A stretch of 64,000 bases of DNA from an uncultured Collinsella sp. (GCA_905209455.1 CAJLTA010000001.1:1-64000); one strand, 5' to 3'. Shown: positions 23,971-32,590, counted from the stretch's first letter. Notes: generated by a model not told the origin, from the sequence alone. Program-made: numbers and translations.

Positions 23971-26298
23971 ATGGCGGATTCTCAGATCCATGTCGCGCTG
24001 GCGGGTAACCCCAACTGCGGCAAGACCACGCTTTTCAACCTGATCACCGGCGCCAACGGCTACGTTGGCAACTGGCCCGGCGTCACGGTTGAGAAAAAGG
24101 AAGCCAAGCTCCTAAGCGACAAGAACGTTACCATCACGGACCTCCCTGGCATCTACTCGCTTTCCCCCTACAGCCCCGAGGAGCAGTGCTCGCGCGATTA
24201 CCTCATGAGCGGCGAGCCCGATGTCGTCGTTCAGGTGGTCGATGCCACCAACCTGGAGCGAAACCTGTACCTGGCGCTTCAGGTCATCGAGACCGGCCTG
24301 CCCGTGGTCGTTGCCCTCAACATGGCCGACCTGGTCGAGAAGAACGGCGACAAGATCGACACCGACAAGCTTTCCAAGAAGCTCGGCTGCCCGGTTATGA
24401 TGATCTCCGCTCTTAAGAATAAGGGCATCACGGAGCTCTTCGAGCAGGTTAAGAAGTCCGCTGCTTCCAAGGGCCAGGTGCCGGAGCACAAGTTCGACTC
24501 CTCCATCGAGGACGTTCTGGACCACATCGAGAACAATCTGCCGGCGAGCGTTCCCGCCAACAAGCGCCGCTACTACGCTGTCAAGCTGTTTGAGCGCGAT
24601 GCGGACGCCTGCAAGCTCATCAACCTCACCAAGGAGAAGGCCGCTCGCGTGGAGGAGCTGGTCGCCCAGTGCGAGCAGGACTGCGACGACGACGCCGAGT
24701 CCATCATTACCGGCGAGCGTTACGGCGTGATTGCCCACATCATTGACGAGTGCCTCACCAAGGCTCCGGCCAAGATGAGCACTTCCGAGAAGATCGACCG
24801 CGTGGTTACCAACCGTATCCTGGGCCTGCCGATCTTTGTGGTCATCATGTTCTGCGTGTACTACATCGCCGTTTCTACCTTGGGCGGCACGGTGACCGAC
24901 TTCACCAACGACCAGCTCTTCGGTACCGACGGTTGGTACGTGCTCGGTCAGGGCCGCGACGCCTACGACGCGGCCGTCGAGGCTGCGGGCGACAATGCCG
25001 ACTCGGTCGACCCGGCACAGTACGGCCCCTATGTTCCGGGTATTACTACCGTGGTGCACGATGCCCTTGTGGCGGGTGGCACCGAGGACGGAGGCCTGGT
25101 CGATTCGCTGGTCTGCGACGGCATCGTCGGCGGCCTGGGCGCCATCTTCGGCTTTGTGCCGCAGATGTTCCTGCTGTTCGTCATGCTGTCCTTCCTGGAG
25201 GACTGCGGCTACATGGCCCGCGTCGCCTTCATCATGGACCGCGTGTTCCGCCGCTTTGGCCTGTCCGGTAAGTCCTTCATTCCTATGCTCGTGTCTTCGG
25301 GCTGCGGCGTCCCCGGCGTCATGGCCACCAAGACCATCGAGAACGAGAAGGACCGCCGCATGACGGTCATGACTACCACGTTCATCCCCTGCGGCGCTAA
25401 GCTGCCGATCATCGCCCTGCTCATGGGTTCCATCATCGGCGACTCTTCCACCACCGCGGCGTGGATCAGCCCGCTCTTCTACTTCCTGGGCGTCTTTGCC
25501 GTCATCGCCTCGGGCCTTATGCTCAAGAAGACCAAGCTCTTCGCCGGCCGCCCGACGCCGTTCGTTATGGAGCTTCCCGCCTACCACTTCCCGGCGATCC
25601 GCTCTTGGGCGCTGCACGTGTGGGAGCGCTGCTGGGCCTTTATCAAGAAGGCCGGCACGGTCATCTTCGCGTCCACTGTCGTGGTTTGGTTCCTGTCCAA
25701 CTTTGGTAGCTACAACGGTTCCTTTGGCTTCCTGCCTGCGATGGACGGCATCCCCGAGGAGTTCATGGACTACTCCGTGCTCGCCATGCTGGGCAACCTG
25801 GTCGCCTGGATCTTCGCCCCGCTCGGCTTTAGCACCTGGCAGGCAACCGCACTGACCGTCTCTGGCCTCGTCGCCAAGGAGAACGTCGTCGCCACCGCCG
25901 GCTCGCTGCTGTCCGTCGCCGACGCGGGCGAGACCGACCCGAGCCTGTGGACCGCGTTTGCCGGCATGTTCCCCACCATGGGCGCTTGCGTTGCCTTCGG
26001 CGCCTTCAACCTGCTGTGCGCTCCGTGCTTTGCCGCTATGGGTACTATCCGCAACCAGATGGATTCCGGCAAGTGGACCGCGATTGCCATCGGCTACGAG
26101 TGCGCCTTCGCTTGGGTGATCGGCCTGTTCATCAACCAGTTCTACAACCTGCTTGTCCTTGGGCAGTTTGGTATCTGGACGGTTGTGGCCATTGTGCTGC
26201 TGGTTGCGATGCTCTTCCAGATTTTCCGTCCCATGCCTAAGTTTGCTTGGACGGACGAGGACGAGACCAACACTGCTTCCACCGCAGTTTCCGCTTAA
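23971..26298 (+). CDS. feoB: Ferrous iron transport protein B
   Basis: The main Fe(II) importer, 775 residues. The N-terminal G domain has G1 GNPNCGKTTLFN, G2/switch I near GNWPGVTVEKKE, G3 DLPGIYSLSPYSPEE, and G4 NMAD. A helical regulatory domain follows to about residue 275. The membrane part has the two Gate motifs, the first around SSGCGVPGVMATKTIENEKDRR with the transport Cys, and many helices through residue 750. An extracytoplasmic loop near residues 310-365 carries an acidic stretch. The length is normal. The feoA genes lie upstream and a small FeoB-associated protein follows after a terminator. Iron control is inferred from the palindromes upstream. Confidence 0.96.
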   Translation: MADSQIHVALAGNPNCGKTTLFNLITGANGYVGNWPGVTVEKKEAKLLSDKNVTITDLPGIYSLSPYSPEEQCSRDYLMSGEPDVVVQVVDATNLERNLYLALQVIETGLPVVVALNMADLVEKNGDKIDTDKLSKKLGCPVMMISALKNKGITELFEQVKKSAASKGQVPEHKFDSSIEDVLDHIENNLPASVPANKRRYYAVKLFERDADACKLINLTKEKAARVEELVAQCEQDCDDDAESIITGERYGVIAHIIDECLTKAPAKMSTSEKIDRVVTNRILGLPIFVVIMFCVYYIAVSTLGGTVTDFTNDQLFGTDGWYVLGQGRDAYDAAVEAAGDNADSVDPAQYGPYVPGITTVVHDALVAGGTEDGGLVDSLVCDGIVGGLGAIFGFVPQMFLLFVMLSFLEDCGYMARVAFIMDRVFRRFGLSGKSFIPMLVSSGCGVPGVMATKTIENEKDRRMTVMTTTFIPCGAKLPIIALLMGSIIGDSSTTAAWISPLFYFLGVFAVIASGLMLKKTKLFAGRPTPFVMELPAYHFPAIRSWALHVWERCWAFIKKAGTVIFASTVVVWFLSNFGSYNGSFGFLPAMDGIPEEFMDYSVLAMLGNLVAWIFAPLGFSTWQATALTVSGLVAKENVVATAGSLLSVADAGETDPSLWTAFAGMFPTMGACVAFGAFNLLCAPCFAAMGTIRNQMDSGKWTAIAIGYECAFAWVIGLFINQFYNLLVLGQFGIWTVVAIVLLVAMLFQIFRPMPKFAWTDEDETNTASTAVSA

Positions 26299-26326
26299 GT
26301 CTGAATAAGGATTAACCCCTTTCCAC

Positions 26327-26360
26327 GAGCCCGGGTGTCCCAGCGACACTCGGGCTTTTT
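26327..26360 (+). terminator. Intrinsic terminator of feoB
   Basis: GAGCCCGGGTGTC (26327-26339) pairs with GACACTCGGGCTT and is followed by TTTTT. It separates feoB from the small downstream gene. Confidence 0.88.
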
Positions 26361-26383
26361 GGTGGGGGAGATGTGGCGTTTCC

Positions 26384-26422
26384 GCAGATAAAACCGACCA
26401 AAATAAACCTGTCCCTTTTTGG
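26384..26422. repeat. Dispersed repeat, CAGATAAAAC/CCTGTCCCTTTTTGG family
   Basis: This stretch is the reverse complement, with a few changes, of 53851-53890. Shared blocks include CAGATAAAACC, AAACCTGTCCCTTTTTGG and the central CCAAAA. Both copies lie in intergenic sequence near other palindromes. Confidence 0.6.
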
Positions 26423-26473
26423 TAGGTGGAGAATGGGGTAAAGTAAGTGGTGGTTAACTAGAGGAGGCTTGCT

Positions 26474-26674
26474 ATGGCACCTATCGATATTGTTGTACTG
26501 GCTGTTATCGGTATTGCGTTTGTCGCGGTATGCGTGCGCATCTACCGCAAAGGCACCTGCGCTGACTGCGCTCAGGGTGGCGTTTGCACGGGGCATTGCT
26601 CCAACAAAAAGACGTGCGCCGCGCTGAAAGGCGTCGACAAAATCGCCGAAGACTTGGGCCGCGGTATTCATTAG
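26474..26674 (+). CDS. FeoB-associated Cys-rich membrane protein
   Basis: A 66-residue protein with one N-terminal membrane helix (IDIVVLAVIGIAFVAVCVRIY) followed by a Cys-rich tail: CADCAQGGVCTGHCSNKKTC. This is the layout of the small FeoB-associated proteins found beside feoB in many anaerobes. They are thought to bind iron or steady the transporter, without firm proof. AGAGGAGG precedes the ATG. It is 175 bases downstream of feoB, beyond a terminator and a repeat, so it probably has its own promoter. Confidence 0.85.
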   Translation: MAPIDIVVLAVIGIAFVAVCVRIYRKGTCADCAQGGVCTGHCSNKKTCAALKGVDKIAEDLGRGIH

Positions 26675-26776
26675 TCGACCGGCGTTTGGGCATATTTGAC
26701 TGCGGATACGGCAGTTGCTGATACGATAGGTACGTTAGCAACTGCCGCCGAGCGGCTCAAACGAAAGGAAGCCTGT

Positions 26777-28726
26777 ATGGAGTCCTCTGCCTACCCGATG
26801 CTCTTTAGCCCGATCAAGGTCGGTACAACCGAGGTCAAGAACCGCGTCTTTATGCCGCCGGTGTCCACCAACCTGGCCGATCATGGCTATGTGACCGACG
26901 ACTTGGTCGATCATTACCGTGCCCGCGCCAAGGGCGGCGTGGGCCTCATCATTACCGAGGTCGTGACGGTCGAGCCTACCTATACCTATCTGCCGGGTGA
27001 CATGTGCTGCTACGACGACACGTTTATCCCCGGCTGGGAAAAGCTCGCCGCGGCCGTCCACGAGTATGGCTGCAAGATCATGCCGCAGCTCTTCCATCCC
27101 GCCTACATGGCCTTTAACATTCCGGGCACGCCGCGCCTGATCGCTCCGTCCTTTGTGGGCCCGTCTTACGCCCGCGAGGCACCGCGCCCCATCACGGTCG
27201 ACGAGATTCACGAGCTCACGCATCAGTTTGGCGACGCTGCCGTGCGTATGCAGAAGGCTGGCGTCGATGGCGTTGAAGTCCATGCGGCACACGCCCACGG
27301 CATGCTCGGCGGCTTTTTGACTCCGCTCTACAACAAGCGTACCGACGAGTACGGCGGCTCGCTCGACGCCCGCATGCGCTTCTTACTCGAGGTCATCGCC
27401 GAGATTCGCGAGCGCTGCGGCAAGGACTTTATCATCGACGTCCGCATCTCGGGCGATGAGTACACCGATGGCGGCCTGACCCTCAACGACATGATCTACG
27501 TCTCGCGTCGCCTGGAGAAGGCCGGTGTCGACATGATTCATGTGTCGGGCGGTACCACAATCAAGCGCGGCTCCGCGATTCCCGCTGCCGGTACCCAGCA
27601 GGCCTCGCACGCCGCCTGCTCGCGCGAGATTAAAAAGCACGTCAACATTCCCGTCGCCACCGTCGGCCGCATCAACGAGGCCTGGATCGCCGAGGAGCTG
27701 ATCGAGGACGGCGCTGCCGATATCTGCATGATGGGCCGCGCCAATCTGTGCGATGCCGAGTTCTGCAACAAGGCCGCTGCCGGCAACGCCGACGACATCC
27801 GCCCCTGCATTGGCTGCCTGCGCTGCCTGAACGGCATTATGTTTGGCAAGCGCATCTCCTGCACCGTCAACCCCGATGTTGAGCGCGACGAGGCCGGCTA
27901 CGAGCCTGCTGCCGAGGCCAAGAACGTACTGGTTGTGGGCGCTGGTCCTGCGGGCATGGAGGCAGCCTACATTGCCGCCAAGCGCGGCCATAACGTGGTG
28001 CTCGTGGACAAGCAGGATGAGCCGGGCGGCGAGATGCGCATCGCAGCCGTTCCGCCGGCAAAGCAGGAACTCACCCGCGTGATCAAGTATCAGTATCGTC
28101 GTCTGGCCGAGTCGGGCGTGAAGTGCGTCTTTGGTACCGAGCTTACTGCCGAGGACATTCAGCGTGACTACGCGGGCTACGAGGTCGTCCTGGCTTATGG
28201 CGCCGAGCCCATCGCTCCGGCCTTCATGCAGGGCTTTAAGCAGGTTATGACAGCTGACGACCTACTGGGTGGCAAGGCTTTCCCGGGCAAGAAGATCGTC
28301 ATCGTGGGCGGCGGCACCGTCGGTTGCGAGACGGCAGATTACCTGGCCCCGCTGGTCAACGACCTGTCGCCGGCCAATCGCGATGTCACCGTTATCGAGA
28401 TGACCAAGACGCTCGCCGCCAACGAGGGCGGCGCCGGTCGCGCGGTGCTCATCACGCGCATGCTCTCAAAGGGCGTCCACGTGCTGACCGAGGCCAAGGT
28501 GACCGAGATTACCGAGGACGCCATCAGCTACGAGAAGGATGGCGAGGTCCACACCATCGCCGATGCCGATACGCTGGTGCTTGCCATGGGCTATCGTCCC
28601 AATACCAAGTTGGCCGACGACCTTGCCGCTGCCGGTGTTGCCACCCACGTGCTGGGTGACGCCAACAAGTGCGGCAACATTCGCGACGCCATCGGCGACG
28701 GCTACAAGGTTGCCTGCGAACTCTAG
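26777..28726 (+). CDS. NADH:flavin oxidoreductase, Old Yellow Enzyme/2,4-dienoyl-CoA reductase type
   Basis: A 649-residue two-part enzyme. Residues about 1-350 form an FMN-binding TIM barrel of the Old Yellow Enzyme family (FSPIKVGTTEVKNRVFMPPVSTN at the start, VHAAHAHGMLGGFLTPLYNKRTDEYGGS in the middle). A 4Fe-4S motif follows, and then an FAD/NAD(P) domain with VVGAGPAGMEAAYIAAKRGHNVVLVDK and a second Rossmann motif IVIVGGGTVGCETADYLA. Such enzymes reduce carbon-carbon double bonds of enoates, dienoyl-CoA or steroid-like substrates; bile-acid BaiCD/BaiH proteins are relatives. The Fe-S ligands read CIGCLRC then C after 11 residues, one residue tighter than the usual CxxCxxxC. The substrate is unknown. 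ATG 26777 has AAAGGAAG upstream; the gene is single with its own terminator. Confidence 0.87.
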   Translation: MESSAYPMLFSPIKVGTTEVKNRVFMPPVSTNLADHGYVTDDLVDHYRARAKGGVGLIITEVVTVEPTYTYLPGDMCCYDDTFIPGWEKLAAAVHEYGCKIMPQLFHPAYMAFNIPGTPRLIAPSFVGPSYAREAPRPITVDEIHELTHQFGDAAVRMQKAGVDGVEVHAAHAHGMLGGFLTPLYNKRTDEYGGSLDARMRFLLEVIAEIRERCGKDFIIDVRISGDEYTDGGLTLNDMIYVSRRLEKAGVDMIHVSGGTTIKRGSAIPAAGTQQASHAACSREIKKHVNIPVATVGRINEAWIAEELIEDGAADICMMGRANLCDAEFCNKAAAGNADDIRPCIGCLRCLNGIMFGKRISCTVNPDVERDEAGYEPAAEAKNVLVVGAGPAGMEAAYIAAKRGHNVVLVDKQDEPGGEMRIAAVPPAKQELTRVIKYQYRRLAESGVKCVFGTELTAEDIQRDYAGYEVVLAYGAEPIAPAFMQGFKQVMTADDLLGGKAFPGKKIVIVGGGTVGCETADYLAPLVNDLSPANRDVTVIEMTKTLAANEGGAGRAVLITRMLSKGVHVLTEAKVTEITEDAISYEKDGEVHTIADADTLVLAMGYRPNTKLADDLAAAGVATHVLGDANKCGNIRDAIGDGYKVACEL

Positions 28727-28757
28727 TCAACCCCTTTGCACCAATCGATTGCAAAAA

Positions 28758-28800
28758 GCGGCGGCTGCCCTGTGTGTTGGGCAGCCGCCGCCTGCGTTTT
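28758..28800 (+). terminator. Terminator after the flavin oxidoreductase gene
   Basis: GCGGCGGCTGCCC (28758-28770) and its perfect complement (28779-28791) form a 13-bp stem, followed by CTGCGTTTTG. Because the arms are symmetric, it may also serve the minus-strand gntR remnant. Confidence 0.8.
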
Positions 28801-28825
28801 GCCAAAGAAAGATTATTGTCGGGCC

Positions 28826-29190
28826 CTAAATGCCTTTTGCTTCTGCTCCCTCCGCAATCATGTTGCGGTTATACACCAGGTGCAGATACATCGCGTCGTG
28901 CGCGGCGGTGGGATTGCGCGAGGCGATGGCGTCGGCCACATCGCGGTGCGTGCGGATAGTTTCCTCGACGAGCTTTTTGCCAGTCACGTCGATAAAGAGG
29001 GGGACGGACGCCTTGAGCACGCCCATCAGGCGGGGAACGACGAGGTTTCCGGAGCTCTCGGCAATGGCATTGTGGAACGCGGTGTCGGCGGAGTAATCCT
29101 CACCGGCCTCGGCCAGGCGCTCGGATTCATCGCAGAGCTCTTTGATACAGACGACCTGGTCGTTGGTCGCGTGCTCGGCTGCCATGCGTG
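28826..29190 (-). pseudogene. Remnant of a GntR/FCD regulator (C-terminal part)
   Basis: The minus-strand frame encodes only the helical FCD ligand domain of a GntR regulator: DTAFHNAIAESSGNLVVPRLM, then RTHRDVADAIASRNPTAAHDAMYLHL with the metal-binding His residues. The N-terminal winged helix is absent. The open frame can be read from ATG 29227, but the first dozen residues are antisense to the gntP fragment, so the real remnant begins near 29190. A regulator without its DNA-binding domain should not work. Its layout with the gntP fragment shows that a single deletion removed the 5' ends of two divergent genes and the promoter region between them. Confidence 0.75.
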
Positions 29191-29365
29191 CCATCTGCGG
29201 CGGTGCCACGGCCCTCTCGCACGTCAACGATGCCGGTTTTTTTGGATGTGCTCCTCGTTCCTGGAGATTGACGAGAAGACAACCCTTAAGTCCTGGACCG
29301 TTATGGAGACGCTCATCGGCCTTTCGGGTCTTGCCTGCGCCCTGGTGATTTCGTTCTTCGCCTAG
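29190..29365 (+). pseudogene. Remnant of a GntP gluconate permease (C-terminal end)
   Basis: Only the last part of a GntP-family permease survives. The segment ALSHVNDAGFF matches the SHVNDSGFW motif of the family. After a T7 run at 29237-29243 the frame moves, and the sequence continues as FWMCSSFLEIDEKTTLKSWTVMETLIGL and ends in a last membrane helix. One extra T would restore the frame as NDAGFFWMC. About 90% of the gene is gone. It is followed by an aldonate dehydratase gene, so the original arrangement was probably gntR divergent from gntP-dehydratase. Confidence 0.75.
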
Positions 29366-29432
29366 TTCGCGTAGCTAAGCATCTTTTGCCGAGTGCATCG
29401 CTCGGTACCCATTTACACCTGATTCATTAACC

Positions 29433-29451
29433 AACGGTTGGTACAACCGTT
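29433..29451 (+). promoter_or_regulatory. 19-bp perfect palindrome upstream of the dehydratase
   Basis: AACGGTTG-GTA-CAACCGTT is a perfect inverted repeat 22 bases before the dehydratase ATG, overlapping a possible -10 (TACAAC, 29442-29447). It is a likely operator, perhaps of the GntR protein encoded at 33092 or of the lost one. Confidence 0.55.
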
Positions 29452-29473
29452 CAAATCAAAAGAGGAGAGCATC

Positions 29474-31252
29474 ATGGACGAGAAGACCAAGGCACAGATT
29501 CAGCAGGAGGCAGCCGACCTGGTTGCCAAGCTGCAGCCGCGCTCCGGCAAGTTCCGCACCATCAGCCCCGAGATGGACCCGCTGCGCCTGGGCTCTGGCT
29601 GGAGCATCGAAGACCTGGACAAGCCGCAGGTCATCATCGAGTCGACCTTTGGCGATTCGCATCCGGGTTCTGCCGGCCTGTTCGACCTGGTCGAGGAGGT
29701 CCGTGCTGGCGTTGCCGAGGCTGGCGGTCACGGTGCCCGTTACTTCTGCACCGATATCTGCGACGGCGAGGCCCAGGGGCACGACGGCATCAACTACTCG
29801 CTGCCCAGCCGCGACATGATCGCCAACATGATCGAGATCCATGCCAAGGCCACCCCGTTCGACGCCGGCGTCTTTGTCGCCAGCTGCGATAAGGGCCTGC
29901 CTGCGAACCTCATGGCCATGGGCCGCATCAACATCCCTTCCATCGTCGTTACCGGCGGTGTCATGGATGCCGGTCCCGACCTGCTGACCCTGGAGCAGCT
30001 CGGCGCGATTTCTGCCCGCTACGAGCGCGGCGAGATCTCCCGCGAGGAGCTTGAGTTTGCCAAGCACAACGCATGCCCCAGCTGCGGCGCCTGCTCGTTT
30101 ATGGGCACCGCGTCGACCATGCAGGTTACCGCCGAGGCCCTGGGCCTTATGCTCCCTGGCACGGCCCTGCTGCCCGCAACCAGCTCCGATCTGCGTGAGT
30201 TTGCGCGCGAGGCCGGCCGTCAGTCCGTGTGGCTCTCCGAACACAACCTGTGCCCGCGCGACATCGTGACCAAGGAGTCCTTCGAGAACCTCATCATGGT
30301 CCACGGCGCCATTTCGGGCTCCACCAACTCGCTGCTGCATATTCCTGCTATCGCCCGCGAGTTTGGCATCGAGATGTCCGCCGACGACTTCGATCGCCTG
30401 CACCGTGGCGCCCACTACCTGCTCAACGTCCGCCCCGCAGGTGAGTGGCCGGCGCAGTTCTTCTACTATGCGGGCGGCGTGCCGCGCATCATGGAGGAGA
30501 TCAAGTCGATGCTCCACCTCGACGTTATGACCGTCACCGGCAAGACCCTCGGCGAAAACCTCGAGGACCTTAAGAACAACGGCTACTACGAGAAGTGCGG
30601 CCGCTACTTGGAGAAGTGGAACCTCAAGCGCGAGGACATCATTCGCCCGTTTGACCAGGCTTTTGGCACCGACGGCTCTATCGCCATCCTCCACGGCAAC
30701 CTTGCCCCCGAGGGCGCGGTCGTCAAGCACACCGTCGTTCCGCGCGAGATGTTCCAGGCCACGCTTAAGGCTCGCCCGTTCGATTGTGAGGAGGACGCTA
30801 TCCACGCCGTCCTGACGCACGAGATTAAGCCCGGCGACGCCGTCATCATTCGCTACGAGGGCCCCAAGGGCTCCGGCATGCCCGAGATGTTCTACACCAC
30901 CGAGGCTATCGCCAGCGACCCCGAGCTGGGCGCGAGCATCGCCCTGATCACTGACGGCCGTTTCTCCGGCGCCTCCAAGGGCCCGGCTATCGGTCACGTT
31001 TCGCCCGAGGCTGCCGTGGGCGGTCCGATTGCCCTGATCGAGGAAGGCGACCTGATCCAGATCAATACTCCCGAGCGCTCGCTGTCCATTGTGGGCATCG
31101 CCGGCAAGGAAATGGAGTCGGCCGAGGTCGACGCCGTCCTGGCCGAGCGTCGCGCCGCCTGGAAGCCTAAGGCTAATCGTTACACCTCCGGCACGCTCAA
31201 GTTCTTTACCGAGCATGCAGTTTCCGCCATTCAGGGTGGCTACATGGAGTAG
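29474..31252 (+). CDS. IlvD/Edd family dehydratase, probably for a sugar acid
   Basis: A 592-residue Fe-S dehydratase of the IlvD/Edd superfamily. The three cluster Cys contexts are visible: FCTDICDG, ASCDKGLPANL and NACPSCGACSFMGTASTM. The C-terminal half has the Mg-binding and lid features (GRFSGASKGPAIGHVSPEA). Dihydroxyacid dehydratase IlvD is usually near 560 residues. Here the neighbours (gntP and gntR fragments, GntR, KDPG aldolase, KDG kinase) point to an aldonate such as gluconate, galactonate or xylonate as substrate, giving 2-keto-3-deoxy acid. A branched-chain amino acid role is less likely since no ilv genes are near. AGAGGAGAG precedes ATG 29474; a 19-bp palindrome lies just upstream. 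Confidence 0.82.
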   Translation: MDEKTKAQIQQEAADLVAKLQPRSGKFRTISPEMDPLRLGSGWSIEDLDKPQVIIESTFGDSHPGSAGLFDLVEEVRAGVAEAGGHGARYFCTDICDGEAQGHDGINYSLPSRDMIANMIEIHAKATPFDAGVFVASCDKGLPANLMAMGRINIPSIVVTGGVMDAGPDLLTLEQLGAISARYERGEISREELEFAKHNACPSCGACSFMGTASTMQVTAEALGLMLPGTALLPATSSDLREFAREAGRQSVWLSEHNLCPRDIVTKESFENLIMVHGAISGSTNSLLHIPAIAREFGIEMSADDFDRLHRGAHYLLNVRPAGEWPAQFFYYAGGVPRIMEEIKSMLHLDVMTVTGKTLGENLEDLKNNGYYEKCGRYLEKWNLKREDIIRPFDQAFGTDGSIAILHGNLAPEGAVVKHTVVPREMFQATLKARPFDCEEDAIHAVLTHEIKPGDAVIIRYEGPKGSGMPEMFYTTEAIASDPELGASIALITDGRFSGASKGPAIGHVSPEAAVGGPIALIEEGDLIQINTPERSLSIVGIAGKEMESAEVDAVLAERRAAWKPKANRYTSGTLKFFTEHAVSAIQGGYME

Positions 31253-31297
31253 CGCCCGTGCGCATCGATTCCCTCTCATAGATGTGCGGCACAAAGA

Positions 31298-31329
31298 GCC
31301 CCGAGCTCACACGAGCTCGGGGCCTTTTT
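31298..31329 (+). terminator. Terminator of the dehydratase gene
   Basis: GCCCCGAGCTC (31298-31308) pairs perfectly with GAGCTCGGGGC around a short ACAC loop, followed by CTTTTT. A standard intrinsic terminator. Confidence 0.88.
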
Positions 31330-31351
31330 CGTCTGGATTGGGGACGCATAG

Positions 31352-31480
31352 CCGGACGAAAGCGTGTTGCGTTTGGCGTAAAACCATACGAAAGTGCAAT
31401 TTGCGTCTTATTTCCGAACGTAAAACAGACGAAAACCGTTTGCGTCTGCTTTAAATCCGTACGAAAACGGTTTTCGTCTT
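31352..31480. repeat. Short palindromic repeats with ACGAAA/TTTCGT arms
   Basis: AGACGAAAACCGTTT (31427-31441) and AAACGGTTTTCGTCT (about 31464-31479) form perfect 15-base arms. Two related pieces starting CCGGACGAAAG (31352) and CCATACGAAAG (31384) precede them. They lie between convergent genes and could end transcription in both directions. Confidence 0.55.
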
Positions 31481-31498
31481 GCAGGGCAGTTGCCGTTT

Positions 31499-32590
31499 CT
31501 ACAGTTCAACTTCCAGTTCGGCTTTGTGCTCGTAGAGGTAGTCGCGCATGTAGGGGATGGCAAATGAGACCTTGCCGTACGAGGGAGCCTCGATAATCGA
31601 TTCTCTTAACAGGCGGCTGCGGACGGAACTCACCTGTTGAGGCGTTTTGTTTAGGGCATCGGCAACCATGCTGGTCGAGCTCGTCTGCCCCAAAGATGCC
31701 ATGCTCAGCAGATAAGCGATGCACGTGGGCGGAATGCGCTGTAGCGCGGGCTCAATCACCATGGCACAGAAGCGTTCGCGTGCCGTTGCAATGCCGCGCT
31801 CGGCTTCTTCTTCTCCAATAATCGGTGTATGTGCGCGTCTTGCCAACTGCCATGCGTAGTATCCAACGAGTTGGATCATGAAAGGATAACCTTGCGTTGC
31901 CTCGGCAAGTTGGCCGGCAATACCTGGCTGCAACTCCATGCCAGACGCTTCAATGGTTTCCTCGAGGGAGTACGACACTTCGGTTACTGCCACAGCCTTC
32001 AGGTCAAAGGGGAGGGCACGGCGCAAAAACGTAAGTGTCTTTCCGTTGATGATGCTTTCAATCATCGAAGGCAGCCCCGCAAAAACAAAGGCGATATCAA
32101 GGTCTTCGCCGATAACCTGCTGAATCGCAATGGAGAGCGTTCGGACCTCATCGAGCTCTGCGTCTTGAACCTCGTCGAGAGTGATGAGCAGGCCATTTTC
32201 ATTCTTGGATATTGTCTGTCTCATGGCGTCGCGTAGCGATGGACCGATTCGCTCAATGTCTATGCTTCCGATGGATATGCCAGCTACGGTGGGCTCAAAT
32301 CTGGCGTGTTTGGCCTGGAATTTGGGCTGCAGCTGTTCGAGAATGCGTTGGCAAAGTCCCTCGGTTGCGACCTCTTTTATGACCGTCCAGCCACGGCTTT
32401 GCGCCAAACGTGAGCACTCGTCAAGGAGGACCGTCTTGCCCGTTCCACGGACGCCGGCTATGCGCATTAGGCGCCCCGGGGCACCAGGCCCGTTGATGAG
32501 GCCTTCATTGAATTCTTCGAGTACATCTTCGCGGCCGATAATCGTGGGGGGTGTTTTACCTGCTGTGGGCTTAAAAGGGTTTGTTTGCAT
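31499..32590 (-). CDS. AAA-type ATP-binding protein with winged-helix-like C-terminus
   Basis: A 363-residue P-loop ATPase of the kind found in archaeal-type ATPase/ORC-like groups (MNS/STAND-like). Walker A is GVRGTGKT (residues 46-53), Walker B is LLITLDEVQD, and a sensor-like FVFAGLPSM follows. The central part contains TQGYPFMIQLVGYYAW, typical of these proteins. The C-terminal 80 residues (LLSMASLGQTSSTSMVADALNKTPQQVSSVRSRLL) look like a winged helix that could bind DNA or a partner. Its role is unknown; relatives are often linked to mobile elements or stress responses. ATG 32590 follows AGGTGG; a GTG nine bases earlier is possible. Its upstream region is the striking 10-bp repeat array. 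Confidence 0.8.
   Translation of the reverse strand: MQTNPFKPTAGKTPPTIIGREDVLEEFNEGLINGPGAPGRLMRIAGVRGTGKTVLLDECSRLAQSRGWTVIKEVATEGLCQRILEQLQPKFQAKHARFEPTVAGISIGSIDIERIGPSLRDAMRQTISKNENGLLITLDEVQDAELDEVRTLSIAIQQVIGEDLDIAFVFAGLPSMIESIINGKTLTFLRRALPFDLKAVAVTEVSYSLEETIEASGMELQPGIAGQLAEATQGYPFMIQLVGYYAWQLARRAHTPIIGEEEAERGIATARERFCAMVIEPALQRIPPTCIAYLLSMASLGQTSSTSMVADALNKTPQQVSSVRSRLLRESIIEAPSYGKVSFAIPYMRDYLYEHKAELEVEL

Noticed and set aside
24112..26349. A 745-codon open frame on the minus strand opposite feoB, and similar long antisense frames opposite the YhgE genes (1979-3208, 3416-5221), ppc (11406-13913) and aspS (20572-22584)
   Set aside because: These are shadows of GC-rich coding sequence. 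Their translations are rich in Arg, His, Gln and Asp with no domains or ribosome binding sites, and the opposite strand encodes clear, well-known proteins.
29474..31252. Naming the dehydratase ilvD (branched-chain amino acid synthesis)
   Set aside because: The family cannot be split by eye, but length and neighbours favour a sugar-acid dehydratase, so no symbol was given.
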